In this document: positions 31,502 through 39,233 of the stretch, piece after piece
How the letters are laid out: each line of letters opens with the position of its first letter
How positions within the stretch are numbered: position 1 is the stretch's first letter
IMG/VR virus record: IMGVR_UViG_3300046459_000765
Span: 1 to 45,051 of that record
DNA from: a virus
Reading direction: 5' to 3' (one strand)
Length of the DNA stretch: 45,051 nt
The notes under the pieces: model-generated
Database searches by the model: none
The model's input: the letters and a program-made list of their open reading frames with translations, nothing else
Told to the model about the DNA's origin: nothing
Program-made: the position numbers and the translations under genes

Positions 31502-31989
31502 TCTATGCGCAGCTTCAGGTCCCGCGCGGTGTTGCCCAACAGGCCGGCAATGGACTGCGCGAGGTTCGCCGCCAGCGCGCCGCCCAGGATGTAGCCGCCG
31601 GTGATGTTCACGGGCGTGCCCCGCAGGCGGTCGCGCAGGGTGATGTGGGCGCGGTCCTGGCCGCGGCTGAAGCGAAGCATGATGACGCACGCGGCCCCGT
31701 GGAAGAACACCTGCCCCACGTCCAGCACGGGGGCGGCGTCGCCCTCGCGCGGGAACAGCTGCCGGACGGTCTGCCCGTCGGTCAGGCGGATTAGCCCCCG
31801 GTCGCGCTTCTCGATTTTGCTGCCCACGCGCGCGACCTGCTTTGCGTCCGGGTGCAGCTTGCGCACTTCGCGCAGCAGGTCGTTATAGACCTCCTTCGCG
31901 GCGGCGCCGACCTTGTTGCAGGGGACCTCGACAGTGCAGGGCGCCCCATCGACCAAAAATTCACCAACTATGACGTTGTTGCTCATCAC
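31498..31989 (-). CDS. Hypothetical protein behind class I promoter
   Basis: 162-163 residues (GTG31989 or ATG31986). MSNNVIVGEFLVDGAPCTVEV start, acidic/basic helical middle (KEVYNDLLREVRKL) and a Gly/Ala stretch (GGYILGGALAANLAQSIAGLLGN) that may be a weak membrane or assembly segment. Not recognised. Class I site C lies 1-4 bases before the start, and the upstream gene reads through that element. Confidence 0.68.
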   Translation of the reverse strand: MMSNNVIVGEFLVDGAPCTVEVPCNKVGAAAKEVYNDLLREVRKLHPDAKQVARVGSKIEKRDRGLIRLTDGQTVRQLFPREGDAAPVLDVGQVFFHGAACVIMLRFSRGQDRAHITLRDRLRGTPVNITGGYILGGALAANLAQSIAGLLGNTARDLKLRIE

Positions 31990-32229
31990 TTATCCCAGTG
32001 TGGGTTTTTTCGGAAATGTCAACCCCTCCAGCTTGAAATTTTTCTTGGTGAAGAAGCGGCTGCTCCCCGCACGGTGGTCCACGATTAGCACCTCGCCGTT
32101 GTAAAAGCGCGCGACGATGAACGCCAATTGCTCACGCAATGCGGGCGGGATGGTGTTGTCGCCATAGTTCGGGAAACCGATTTCCACGAAGCGGGCGTCC
32201 AGTTCTTTTTCGAGTTTGTTAGGTTTCAT
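31990..32229 (-). CDS. Hypothetical protein, 79 aa
   Basis: From ATG32229 (MKPNKLEKELDARFVEIGFPNYG). Its C-terminal codons contain promoter site C. ATGA with the peptidase-like gene upstream. Charged, soluble, no recognised domain. Confidence 0.65.
   Translation of the reverse strand: MKPNKLEKELDARFVEIGFPNYGDNTIPPALREQLAFIVARFYNGEVLIVDHRAGSSRFFTKKNFKLEGLTFPKKPTLG
31991..32022 (-). promoter_or_regulatory. Class I repeated promoter element, site C
   Basis: TTGACA (32022-32017), 13 bases, CCACACTGGGATA (32003-31991), 4 bases to ATG31986. The element is also translated as the last residues (LTFPKKPTLG) of the gene at 31990-32229, so the promoter is built into coding sequence. Confidence 0.75.
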
Positions 32230-32663
32230 GTGCGTTGAAAAATTCGCCACGCGGAAGCCACGCGGCGGCGTCGGAATTGTTTTGGTGCGTCGGAAAAAGG
32301 CACGGGCGTCTTGGTCCACGAGTCCACGAAGAGGCCCCCTTGCAGGACGACGCAGTGCCCGGTGAGCGCGCAGAGGATGGGCAAGCCGCAGGCTAGCTCG
32401 TCCCGCCAGTGGCGCACGAATTGCACCAGCGTCGGCTTTCCGAAATAAGACTTTTCACAAGTCCAGACCTCCTGGAACCCGTAGCCAAGCAGCTCCAGCG
32501 CCGCCAACACCTCACTAGGCTTCATGCTCGACACCGGCCGATAATTGCCACGATGCCATTGCACAGCATCCCGCACCGTGCGCGTGCCGCGGCCCGTGAT
32601 GGCGCTGATGGCCGCGGGGCCGCACCAGAGTTTGCCGCGCAGGTCGTGTTTGACGGTGTGCAT
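32226..32663 (-). CDS. Papain/C39-like cysteine peptidase homologue
   Basis: 145 residues. C14 in KLWCGPAAISAITGRG, H103 in GHCVVLQGG and D114 in FVDSWTK give the Cys-His-Asp order of C39/papain-like folds; the WCGPAA start is typical. No signal peptide, so it would act in the cytoplasm or in the virion. No partner protein is obvious; it lies between the SNF2 helicase and a small gene. Activity is predicted only. Confidence 0.75.
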   Translation of the reverse strand: MHTVKHDLRGKLWCGPAAISAITGRGTRTVRDAVQWHRGNYRPVSSMKPSEVLAALELLGYGFQEVWTCEKSYFGKPTLVQFVRHWRDELACGLPILCALTGHCVVLQGGLFVDSWTKTPVPFSDAPKQFRRRRVASAWRIFQRT

Positions 32664-32666
32664 AAG

Positions 32667-34673
32667 TTATTCCTTGGTTGCCGCCGCGGCCTTCAGCTCC
32701 GCGATGAACGCCGGACCTAGCTGGCGACTGTATTTACAGAGGATTCTCCAGCCCAGCGCGGCCTGCTTCTGCGTGATACTCGTGCGGTGTGCGAGCGCGT
32801 GGCCGATGCGAACGTCAACCGCAGAGAACCCCACGTCGTCCAGCTTGCAAGCCCCGTCGCACACACCGGCCAGCATTTTCATTCCCTGATGGACCAGCTC
32901 CACGCAGCGGTCGCTGACGAGGCGTGCTTCAGCGGCGACGCGCTCGAACGTGAGGCGGACCTTGGTCACGGGTTCGACGTCTTCCACGTCCGCTTCCGTC
33001 CAGTCGGTGATACGGTCCAAGCAGGAGTCGATAACGTTCAGCTTGTCCACAATGGTGCGGGACATGTGCGCGTCCAGGCTGCCCTCAAGCACGAGGTAGC
33101 TGCACAGCACGCTGTCCTTTTGCCCGATGCGGTGCGCGCGGTCTTCCATCTGCGCGTGCTTGCCGGGCACCCATTGCAGCTCGACGAAGATGACGTGCGT
33201 GCCGGCGGTGAGCGTCAGTCCCTCGGCCGCGGCAAGGTTGCCCACAAAAATGTTGCAGTCCGCGTCCGTCTGGAAGCGGTCCACTTGCTCCATCCGTTTC
33301 GGCGCGGGCGTGTTGCCCGTGATGACCGCGGCCTGGGGGAACTTCGCCACGATGCCGGCGACGATGTCCAGGTGGTGCGCGAACACGAGCACCTTGCCGG
33401 ATTCCATCGCGTCCTCGATGAACGCGAGGCACTGTGGCAGTTTGGCGGCGGCGACCTTGTGCCGCAGCTCGGCCATGTCTTCGAACGCCGCGCCTTGCCC
33501 CTGGCGCAGCGCGTGGACCGCCTCCGCGTAGTCTTCGCGACTCTCGCCGGCACGGGCCAGCTCCACGCGGGCGCGCAGTTCGACCAGCGCGGCCTCGCGT
33601 TCCTCCACCATGTGCGCCTCCAGCTCCAGCAGTTCTTTGCAGCCCGCGGCGTCCAGCTCGATGACCTGCCGCTGTTTCGGCGGTAACTCTTTCAGGACGT
33701 CCTTTTTCAGGCGGCGCACCATGATGGAAGAACGCAATTTGTGTTGCAGCTCGGCCTCGTTCGAGTGGCCGGAAAAGTCCCAGCCGAAGCCGTTCTGCTT
33801 CGCGGCGCAGTAGCGGCGCGCGTATTGGAAAAAGTTTCCCTTCGGCCACGCGGACGGGTCCAGGTCGTTCAGGATGGGCCACAGTTCAATGGGGCGGTTC
33901 TCTATCGGCGTGCCCGTGAGCGCGACCTTGCGCGCAGCACGGATGGCCAGCGTGGACTTCGTGCGACGCGCCTTGGGGTTCTTGATGTATTGGCTCTCGT
34001 CCACAATGCGCAGGTCCCACGTCCGGTCATTCAACGCGGGAAGGAACTTGTGGACGATGTCAAAATTCACAATGACGATGTCCGCGCGGGAAAACGGCTT
34101 GTTCGAGTATTGGACCTCGACCGACATGGGGCGGGTCAGCCACTTCTTCAGCTCGCGCGCCCAGTTCAGCTTAAGCGTGTTCGGGCAAACGATGATGACC
34201 GACTTGATGTCGGCGGTGCAGTTCATCAGGCCGATGGCTTGGATGGTTTTGCCAAGGCCCATTTCGTCGCCGATAAGAACGCCACGCTTCGCGGCCCAGC
34301 ACTCCAGCCCGAACGCGACGCCCGCCTTCTGGTAAGGGAGGTAATCCAGCCCGGCCGGGCGGGGAAGGTCCACGTTCGCGTCGGTCGCGCGCGACGCCTC
34401 GGCCACGACGGACCGGCGGGCCTGCTCGGCCTTGGCGGCGACGGGGTCAACCGCGGCCCAGTGGTTCACAATCCACGAGCCGTTCGGCTGGCGCTTGGGG
34501 GAAATGCCGGCCGCTTGCAGCGTGGCCTTGTTCTGCTTCCAGGCGTCCCAGAAGGACGCCGGCACGGTAAAAGCCGTGCGGAGGATGCGTTCGCTCCCGT
34601 CCTGAAGGCGCACCCGCTTGGGCGCGCCCCAGGGGAGCAGGGTTTCGATTGAAATCTCTTTGATGTCGCTCAT
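32667..34673 (-). CDS. SNF2/SMARCAL1-like helicase
   Basis: 668 residues from ATG34673, 7 bases after a promoter -10. Motif I GDEMGLGKT (135-143), motif II DESQ (225-228, in place of DEAH), motif III LTGTPIENRP and motif VI DRAHRIGQ (near 540) are all present. A C-terminal add-on (about 600-660: DVGFSAVDVRIGHALA, then RQLGPAF) is common in phage members. Such ATPases translocate on dsDNA and remodel stalled forks or anneal strands. The upstream ORF extension runs through the promoter and is rejected. Confidence 0.9.
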   Translation of the reverse strand: MSDIKEISIETLLPWGAPKRVRLQDGSERILRTAFTVPASFWDAWKQNKATLQAAGISPKRQPNGSWIVNHWAAVDPVAAKAEQARRSVVAEASRATDANVDLPRPAGLDYLPYQKAGVAFGLECWAAKRGVLIGDEMGLGKTIQAIGLMNCTADIKSVIIVCPNTLKLNWARELKKWLTRPMSVEVQYSNKPFSRADIVIVNFDIVHKFLPALNDRTWDLRIVDESQYIKNPKARRTKSTLAIRAARKVALTGTPIENRPIELWPILNDLDPSAWPKGNFFQYARRYCAAKQNGFGWDFSGHSNEAELQHKLRSSIMVRRLKKDVLKELPPKQRQVIELDAAGCKELLELEAHMVEEREAALVELRARVELARAGESREDYAEAVHALRQGQGAAFEDMAELRHKVAAAKLPQCLAFIEDAMESGKVLVFAHHLDIVAGIVAKFPQAAVITGNTPAPKRMEQVDRFQTDADCNIFVGNLAAAEGLTLTAGTHVIFVELQWVPGKHAQMEDRAHRIGQKDSVLCSYLVLEGSLDAHMSRTIVDKLNVIDSCLDRITDWTEADVEDVEPVTKVRLTFERVAAEARLVSDRCVELVHQGMKMLAGVCDGACKLDDVGFSAVDVRIGHALAHRTSITQKQAALGWRILCKYSRQLGPAFIAELKAAAATKE

Positions 34674-34680
34674 GGCGTGG

Positions 34681-34709
34681 AATGTCGCGCAGGTTGGTGC
34701 AGCCGTCAA
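34681..34709 (-). promoter_or_regulatory. TTGACG-N17-GACATT promoter
   Basis: TTGACG (34709-34704), 17 bases, GACATT (34686-34681), then CCACGCC to ATG34673. GACATTCCAC also occurs at the promoter at 38280, giving a shared -10/initiation block. Confidence 0.6.
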
Positions 34710-35071
34710 GCGGGTTTCGCCACATATCTTTTCCGGTCCAAACTGCGGTGCCGGTCCGTCGTCTCGTTCAGCCAGACCGTTTTGACCCGGCAGTCTGGCA
34801 CCGACACCGCCAGCACAAGGTCCCAGCCCGGGCGGGACAACAGCGTGCGACGCACCAGGACGCCCGTAGCGCGACCGGACCACGTCTCGACATGAATGAT
34901 GCCCCAGTCGTCCAAAGACAGCGCCCGGGGCAGCTCGTGCGCGCGCAGGCCGTCTGCCGCGGCCTCTCGGACGGCGTGCATACTGTAGTCCAGCCGGGAA
35001 TAGTTCACGGCGCGGACCTGCGCGACAAGGTCCGCCGGCAGGTAGATGTCGCGATGGAAGTCTAGCTTCAC
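34706..35071 (-). CDS. Conserved-type phage protein, 121 aa
   Basis: GTG start forms GTGA with the upstream stop. It contains DWGIIHVETWSGRATGVLVRRT and DLVLAV, a pattern shared by small phage proteins of unknown function. A short charged C-terminal segment (DRHRSLDRKRY). Soluble; role unknown. Confidence 0.7.
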   Translation of the reverse strand: MKLDFHRDIYLPADLVAQVRAVNYSRLDYSMHAVREAAADGLRAHELPRALSLDDWGIIHVETWSGRATGVLVRRTLLSRPGWDLVLAVSVPDCRVKTVWLNETTDRHRSLDRKRYVAKPA

Positions 35072-35229
35072 GGGATGTAGTTTTTGGGGTTGCGTTTCAC
35101 GTCCTCCAGCAGGAACGCCAGCAACAGCGCCGCGTCCCGCGCGTTCTGTCGTAACCCCGCCGCTTCGGCAGCGCGCCGTTCGGCCATCAGCTGGTCAATC
35201 GCCTCGTCAACAGGCGTGTTTGTTTTCAT
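35068..35229 (-). CDS. Small helical protein, 53 aa
   Basis: 53 residues starting MKTNTPVDEAIDQLMAERRA. One long helix (AARDAALLLAFLLEDVKRN-like). Coupled by ATGA upstream and GTGA downstream. Confidence 0.65.
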   Translation of the reverse strand: MKTNTPVDEAIDQLMAERRAAEAAGLRQNARDAALLLAFLLEDVKRNPKNYIP

Positions 35230-35477
35230 TTGGTCAGAACCTCCAAAACGTGGAAAATTTCCATGCGTCGCGCCTTCAGTAGCTCGATGGACAATTCCTG
35301 GCGGGCTGTTTCCGCCGCAAAAGTTAACACCGCGCCCGTATCAAGCGGGTGCCGGTGGGCATGGGAAAGCCACTCGGCTTGCCGGTTGTCGGCTTGAGTC
35401 TTGACAAGATTCAGTTCATCACTCAGCGCTTGCAGGCGATTAGAAAGGGTCAGGGCAATTTCGGATGGGATTTTCAT
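35226..35477 (-). CDS. Hypothetical coiled-coil protein, 83 aa
   Basis: MKIPSEIALTLSNRLQALSD start with heptad-like hydrophobics through about residue 35, then RQELSIELLKARRMEIFHVL. Possible dimer. The SIELLKARRMEIFHVL segment partly resembles AAMEIFNIL in the gene at 38737-38934 (both contain E-I-F-x-[VI]-L). Function unknown. Confidence 0.65.
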   Translation of the reverse strand: MKIPSEIALTLSNRLQALSDELNLVKTQADNRQAEWLSHAHRHPLDTGAVLTFAAETARQELSIELLKARRMEIFHVLEVLTK

Positions 35478-35482
35478 GGTGT

Positions 35483-35731
35483 TTAGCGTGTTACCACCTT
35501 GATATCCTCAAGCCGGCACTCGGCCGGAAGGCCAGTCTGCGGATACGCGCATTTCTCGCCGTGGGATTTTGCCAGCCTCACGACTTTCGAATTCGAGTCG
35601 AACCGCTTCGATTGCCAGCCGCAGTTAAAACAACGGCAATGCCACGCTACGGCCCCGCAGACGTTTGTCTCGAAGATGCCGACGAAAATCTTCATGCAGC
35701 GTTCTTTTTTCGTGAGGTTAACCGTGCTCAT
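35483..35731 (-). CDS. Small zinc-binding protein, 82 aa
   Basis: Contains CRCFNCGWQSKRF, then HGEKCAYPQTG and CRLEDI, consistent with a Cys/His zinc site and strands either side. The start codon is 2 bases from the upstream stop. ATG at residue 13 (MKIF) is an alternative. Confidence 0.65.
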   Translation of the reverse strand: MSTVNLTKKERCMKIFVGIFETNVCGAVAWHCRCFNCGWQSKRFDSNSKVVRLAKSHGEKCAYPQTGLPAECRLEDIKVVTR

Positions 35732-35733
35732 AA

Positions 35734-35970
35734 TTAGTCTCCGAGCGAACGCCAGCCGTCCGCCACAATTTTCTGCTCCAGGGTGTCCATCAAGCCCGCG
35801 AGCAGAGCGGGGTCAATAGGTTCGTGCGCATAGGCCCGCACGAGGTAGCCGTTCGGCTCGGCGTGCCGGAAGGCCGCGAGCGCGTCCGCGAGGGTGGGCA
35901 CGTTCTCCACTTCAAAGCGGAACGTGACCAGCCCGCCCTCGCGGAGTTTCCAGATAATCGAATAATTCAT
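35734..35970 (-). CDS. Hypothetical protein, 78 aa
   Basis: MNYSIIWKLREGGLVTFRFEV start, two strands and helices (TLADALAAFRHAEPNGYL), compact alpha/beta. ATGA with the upstream gene; the TTGACA that lies before it is inside that gene. Confidence 0.65.
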   Translation of the reverse strand: MNYSIIWKLREGGLVTFRFEVENVPTLADALAAFRHAEPNGYLVRAYAHEPIDPALLAGLMDTLEQKIVADGWRSLGD

Positions 35971-36203
35971 ATAGCACTGTCGCGCATCGCGCGACGTTTG
36001 TCAAATTCGGCCTTGGACCGTTCCTCGCGCACCGTCAGGCACGCACAACAAAAGCACTCCACACAGCGGTGCCCATTGTTGGCGGAAACCGATGCGTGCC
36101 GGCGAAGCTCGGCCTCGGGCAGCGCGCGGGCCGTCTCCAGCCAATGCGCCCACCAGTCACACGAGCGCCAGTGGTTTCGGTATTCGTTCAAAATCGGTTT
36201 CAT
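35967..36203 (-). CDS. Small Cys-rich protein, 78 aa
   Basis: MKPILNEYRNHWRSCDWWAHW start; CVECFCCACLTV forms a tight cysteine cluster with an upstream Asn-Gly-His (NGHRC), suggesting a zinc knuckle. Basic C-terminus. Unknown function. Confidence 0.65.
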   Translation of the reverse strand: MKPILNEYRNHWRSCDWWAHWLETARALPEAELRRHASVSANNGHRCVECFCCACLTVREERSKAEFDKRRAMRDSAI

Positions 36204-36222
36204 ACTTCAACGTCGCACGGGT

Positions 36223-36393
36223 TCAGGCCCCGCGCAAGTAGTTTTGTGCTTTTTTGTAGGCTGCCCACCGCGCGCGGCGGTCGGCCCACTGCTTCGCGAC
36301 GCGCTCCTTGCGACGCAGTTCCCACTCCTGGGACGTCAGCTCGGGCGCGGGCACCCGCACTGCGCTCGGCTCGTTCTTTGTTTCGTTGCTCAT
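36223..36393 (-). CDS. Small basic helical protein, 56 aa
   Basis: MSNETKNEPSAVRVPAPELT, then one Trp/Arg-rich helix (EWELRRKERVAKQWADRRAR). A promoter ends 5 bases before its ATG, giving a leaderless message, which is the main reason to accept this short gene. Confidence 0.65.
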   Translation of the reverse strand: MSNETKNEPSAVRVPAPELTSQEWELRRKERVAKQWADRRARWAAYKKAQNYLRGA

Positions 36394-36398
36394 GGCGT

Positions 36399-36427
36399 AA
36401 GGTAGCCCGGGCGGGCAGGTTTGTCAA
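36399..36427 (-). promoter_or_regulatory. TTGACA-N17-TACCTT promoter
   Basis: TTGACA (36427-36422), exactly 17 bases, TACCTT (36404-36399), then ACGCC and ATG36393. It also follows closely on the stop of the gene at 36429. Confidence 0.6.
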
Positions 36428-36428
36428 A

Positions 36429-36749
36429 TCAGGCGCCCTCCGGCAGGCGGGCCAGAAGGTCCTCGCGCGTGCGCACGCCGGCGCGAAATTCGCGCTCGAA
36501 AAACTTGGGCGAGAAGGGCTTGCCGACCTTCGGCGCGTCCACCCAGACCCGCTCCAACGGCTCGGGCGCGAGGTGCCGGAAGTGCGCGTGCCCCTTGTCG
36601 AAGAAGTAGCACACGTCCCCCACGCGCGCGCTGACGCGCACGTAAAGACCGCCGCCGAAGCCCCAGGCGTTGTTGGTGTTGATGGTTTCCTCTCCGAAAA
36701 CGGAGCCGCCGGCATCGGTGATTAGCTTGGTGAATTGTGGGATGTTCAT
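36429..36749 (-). CDS. Hypothetical protein, 106 aa
   Basis: From ATG36749 (MNIPQFTKLITDAGGSVFGEE). Beta-rich with GFGGGLYVRVSARVGDVCYFF and a charged helix (PKFFEREFRAGVRTREDLLARL). No recognised family. Confidence 0.65.
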   Translation of the reverse strand: MNIPQFTKLITDAGGSVFGEETINTNNAWGFGGGLYVRVSARVGDVCYFFDKGHAHFRHLAPEPLERVWVDAPKVGKPFSPKFFEREFRAGVRTREDLLARLPEGA

Positions 36750-36765
36750 TGGCGTGCGGGTCAAG

Positions 36766-36987
36766 TTATTCGATGAAGCCACAGCCGTAAACGCCGCCGT
36801 TGTAGCTGGTGAAGCGGATGCTGTCGTTGCGCGGGTCCGCCGTGCAGACGCCCCGGAAATACGCCGCGCGGCGCCCGCCCTCGGACGGGTAGGGCACCGC
36901 GAGCCACGCGTCAACCACGAGGAACGCATAGCCATGCACGTAAACGGTTTGGCCGATGTGAACGGGAATCAAAAAGGTGTCTTTCAT
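36766..36987 (-). CDS. Hypothetical protein, 73 aa
   Basis: From ATG36987 (MKDTFLIPVHIGQTVYVHGYAF). Strand-rich, with AAYFRGVCTADPRNDSIRFTS and YGCGFIE at the end. The first M of the longer frame is inside the preceding membrane-protein gene. Confidence 0.62.
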   Translation of the reverse strand: MKDTFLIPVHIGQTVYVHGYAFLVVDAWLAVPYPSEGGRRAAYFRGVCTADPRNDSIRFTSYNGGVYGCGFIE

Positions 36988-36991
36988 GGGA

Positions 36992-37132
36992 TTAGCGGGG
37001 AAGGATGGCCGCGGCAATCAGGTTAGAGAGGACGTAGATGACCGCGGTCACGACCACGACCATAGCCACGACAACGTAGCCGTTCGGGAAGAGAATCGCG
37101 TCCCGCACCGCGTTGAGGATGTTTTTCATCAT
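36992..37132 (-). CDS. Small membrane protein, 46 aa
   Basis: One membrane helix (about 19-38: VVVAMVVVVTAVIYVLSNL) after a short charged start (NILNAVRDAILF). A possible promoter ends 5 bases before ATG37132, so the first ATG is preferred over 37129. Confidence 0.62.
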   Translation of the reverse strand: MMKNILNAVRDAILFPNGYVVVAMVVVVTAVIYVLSNLIAAAILPR

Positions 37133-37137
37133 GTGGA

Positions 37138-37165
37138 AAGATACCACGGGCGGCGCTGGGCGCAA
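37138..37165 (-). promoter_or_regulatory. Possible TTGCGC-N16-TATCTT promoter
   Basis: TATCTT (37143-37138) is 5 bases before ATG37132; TTGCGC lies 16 bases upstream of it (or CTTGCG at 17). GTGGTATCTT recurs at 39183. Confidence 0.45.
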
Positions 37166-37175
37166 GTCCGTAGTT

Positions 37176-37346
37176 CTACGGTTCGTAGATGCGGCCGGTG
37201 AGGATGTCCACGATTTGGAAGTGGTCGCGCTTCAGCCGGAAGGCCTCGGTCAGCGCCTCGTCGCGCGTCGGGTAGCTGCCGACGTAGTCTTTCATGCCCC
37301 CGCCGGGATACCAGTCGTCGAAACAGAAAAGCAAGTAGCGGCTCAT
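37176..37346 (-). CDS. Small conserved-type protein, 56 aa
   Basis: MSRYLLFCFDDWYPGGGMKD, then VGSYPTRDEALTEAF and a hydrophobic-strand end (FQIVDILTGRI). The YLLF-x-x-D-D-x-Y-P-G-G-G-M pattern reminds me of a small protein found in several phages. A 43-base gap separates it from the next start. The function is unknown. Confidence 0.65.
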   Translation of the reverse strand: MSRYLLFCFDDWYPGGGMKDYVGSYPTRDEALTEAFRLKRDHFQIVDILTGRIYEP

Positions 37347-37351
37347 GGGAA

Positions 37352-37747
37352 TTATTTGGAACGGCGGACACGATACTTCAGCCCGCTCTTAATGGTTTTG
37401 AGGACCGACAGCGCCTCGGCGCGCGTGGGGTAGCTCCTATCATAAGAGCCGCTGCGCTCCCAGCCCCAGGAAAACTGGCATTCGAGGTGCCACCAGTTCG
37501 GCACCAGCGGTGGAAGGTGGTCGTCTGGCACCGCGTCCGTCCGGGGCGGCGCCGACGCCGCAACCGCCACGAGGAACGGGTTGGCATCGCCCGGGCCGAC
37601 CACGGCGGCGGCGCGGGTGAGCGCGTCCTGCATGATGCCGGCCGGACCGCCGGTCAGACGGAGATGGTTCTCGGCCGACTTGCGCGCGAGGTAGGTGAAA
37701 AACTCCGCGTCTTCCAGGGACGGGAACGAGATGGTGACGGTGTGCAT
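37352..37747 (-). CDS. Hypothetical protein, 131 aa
   Basis: MHTVTISFPSLEDAEFFTYL start, helix with GIMQDALTRAAAVVG, later a Trp-rich motif (NWWHLECQFSWGWERSGSYD) and TRAEALSVLKTIK. Soluble accessory protein, unknown function. Confidence 0.68.
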   Translation of the reverse strand: MHTVTISFPSLEDAEFFTYLARKSAENHLRLTGGPAGIMQDALTRAAAVVGPGDANPFLVAVAASAPPRTDAVPDDHLPPLVPNWWHLECQFSWGWERSGSYDRSYPTRAEALSVLKTIKSGLKYRVRRSK

Positions 37748-37766
37748 GGTGGTGCGGCTTAGAGGG

Positions 37767-38060
37767 TTAAAAGTCGCCCAAGTAAATGCGCACCGCGCGC
37801 AACCAGTCGGAACGGTGGACTTTGCCGTTCACAACGGCGAAAACCGCCAGCGCGCCGCGGGTGCCGAGCCGTTCGGCAACCCGGTTCTGGATGACGATGA
37901 CGACAACGCGATGGTCTGGCGTCGTGATGGTATGGTTGTAAGTTTCCCAGACCCGGCCGCAAACTTGTTCGCGTTCGTCGGTCCGGGTGACGGTCGCCCC
38001 CGCCTCTTTCAGGCGGTGAATGTAGGCCAGGGCTTCGGAGCGTTTCTGGTTGATGGTCAT
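37767..38060 (-). CDS. Hypothetical protein, 97 aa
   Basis: MTINQKRSEALAYIHRLKEAG start, followed by strands (YNHTITTPDHRVVVIVIQN) and a compact core. Possibly a small nucleic-acid-associated fold; not recognised. Confidence 0.65.
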   Translation of the reverse strand: MTINQKRSEALAYIHRLKEAGATVTRTDEREQVCGRVWETYNHTITTPDHRVVVIVIQNRVAERLGTRGALAVFAVVNGKVHRSDWLRAVRIYLGDF

Positions 38061-38064
38061 ATGA

Positions 38065-38274
38065 TTACTCCAGGGTAAGGAACGACGCCGACCCGAAGGG
38101 CACCACGTCCTTGACGTCCACCTGCGCGCTGTGGCTGTAGCGGCCGGTGAGATGGTAGCTGACCGTGACCAGGGCGCCGGAGACGGCGACCACGGTGCCG
38201 GAGTTTGACGCGCCGTCCGCGGTCTTGAAGACCACGCTGGCGCCCACGCGAATCGGACTTTGGTTTTTCTTCAT
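38065..38274 (-). CDS. Small SH3-like protein, 69 aa
   Basis: Beta-rich, SH3-like pattern: IRVGASVVFKTADGASNSGTV, VVAVSGALVTVSYHL, then VDVKDVVPFG. Such folds often bind DNA or protein partners. A promoter places its mRNA start right before ATG38274. Confidence 0.65.
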   Translation of the reverse strand: MKKNQSPIRVGASVVFKTADGASNSGTVVAVSGALVTVSYHLTGRYSHSAQVDVKDVVPFGSASFLTLE

Positions 38275-38279
38275 AGTGG

Positions 38280-38308
38280 AATGTCGCCCAGGTCGGGCGG
38301 GTTGTCAA
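38280..38308 (-). promoter_or_regulatory. TTGACA-N17-GACATT promoter
   Basis: TTGACA (38308-38303), exactly 17 bases, GACATT (38285-38280), then CCACT and ATG38274. Confidence 0.65.
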
Positions 38309-38309
38309 A

Positions 38310-38735
38310 TTATTCTTTCGCCTGTTTGAAGGCGCGAAGCTCGGCCTCGCCGCGCGTGCGCAGGTCGCATAGCCGGACCACGTCGTCCAAGTCCAGCTTG
38401 ACGCCGTAGTCATCCAGCGTGGACCACACGCCGTCCGGGTCCCCGGGCATCATCGCAATGGCCGTCGCCAGCACGCTACGGTGCCGCAGCGCGACCGCGT
38501 CGCACAGCGCCTCGATATACGCCGCCCAGGTCGGGCAGGCCGCGCGCCGGGCATCATAGGACATGCGCCGCCCCTCCGCGATTTGCATTGCCGTCACGCC
38601 CGGCTTGGCGTGCCGGTGGCGCTTCCAGCCGTCGCCTTGGTTGCGCAAAACGTGGCCGTTGGACATCACCACGATGGTGCCCGATTCGTATTCGAACCGC
38701 CCCAGCTCCGTGCCGTTTCGTTTGAGGGTGGCCAT
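38310..38735 (-). CDS. Hypothetical protein, 141 aa
   Basis: From ATG38735 (MATLKRNGTELGRFEYESG); an upstream ATG would extend into the previous gene. Strand-rich start, then helical with many Ala/Arg (AYIEALCDAVALRHRS). Acidic-helix end (LCDLRTRGEAEL). Function unknown. Confidence 0.68.
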   Translation of the reverse strand: MATLKRNGTELGRFEYESGTIVVMSNGHVLRNQGDGWKRHRHAKPGVTAMQIAEGRRMSYDARRAACPTWAAYIEALCDAVALRHRSVLATAIAMMPGDPDGVWSTLDDYGVKLDLDDVVRLCDLRTRGEAELRAFKQAKE

Positions 38736-38736
38736 A

Positions 38737-38934
38737 TCAGTGCCAATCAATTGTGGTTATTGTTGCTTCCGAGAGTTTCAGAATGTTGAAAATTTCCATC
38801 GCCGCTTTGTATTCAGGCTTGGTCAATTTATGCATCCGGTTCAAGGCGTGCGCAAACTCATTCGCATCCCGGCAAACATTCATCGCGCCGCATTTCGTCT
38901 CCATTTTCAGGACTTTTTTCGTGGGGGTGGCCAT
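38737..38934 (-). CDS. Small helical protein, 65 aa
   Basis: From ATG38934. MATPTKKVLKMETKCGAMNV, then HALNRMHKLTKPEYKAAMEI and FNILKLSEA. One base separates its stop from the next start. The E-I-F-x-[IV]-L patch recurs in the gene at 35226-35477. Confidence 0.65.
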   Translation of the reverse strand: MATPTKKVLKMETKCGAMNVCRDANEFAHALNRMHKLTKPEYKAAMEIFNILKLSEATITTIDWH

Positions 38935-38938
38935 ATAG

Positions 38939-39148
38939 TTAGGCTCCAATGACTTCGGTTGAACCGATGCCGCACGCCTTGATGAAGCGCGCGTCGGAAA
39001 AGTTGGGGTTGCTGTCCGCGCAGACGCGGGCGATGCGTCCCGCCAACGTGGCGATAGCGGCCCGGGCTTCCACGTTGCCAGTGATGAACGTGTGGTTGTA
39101 TTCGGCGCGGATTTCCTCGGCGAGTGCTGTGAAGTGTTTTCGGCTCAT
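38939..39148 (-). CDS. Hypothetical protein, 69 aa
   Basis: MSRKHFTALAEEIRAEYNHT start, a short helical protein of the kind (TALAEEIRAEY ... TLAGRIARVCADSNPNFSDARF) often seen in phage accessory regions. Function unknown. Confidence 0.68.
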   Translation of the reverse strand: MSRKHFTALAEEIRAEYNHTFITGNVEARAAIATLAGRIARVCADSNPNFSDARFIKACGIGSTEVIGA

Positions 39149-39182
39149 GGTATCTAATCTGGTTTATGTTTACCGACGCCAG

Positions 39183-39210
39183 AAGATACCACAGGCAGGA
39201 CCCGCAGCAA
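39183..39210 (-). promoter_or_regulatory. Possible TTGCTG-N16-TATCTT promoter
   Basis: TATCTT (39188-39183), with TTGCTG 16 bases upstream. The GTGGTATCTT block matches that at 37138. The start codon is 35 bases away, so this one would have a leader. Confidence 0.35.
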
Positions 39211-39233
39211 GTTACGTTTGCGTTACGGGAATG

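Noticed and set aside
35971-36010. TTGACA upstream of the gene at 35734-35970 as a promoter
   Set aside because: It lies inside the coding end of the gene at 35967-36203, has no -10 at 17 bases, and the distance to the start does not match the leaderless set.
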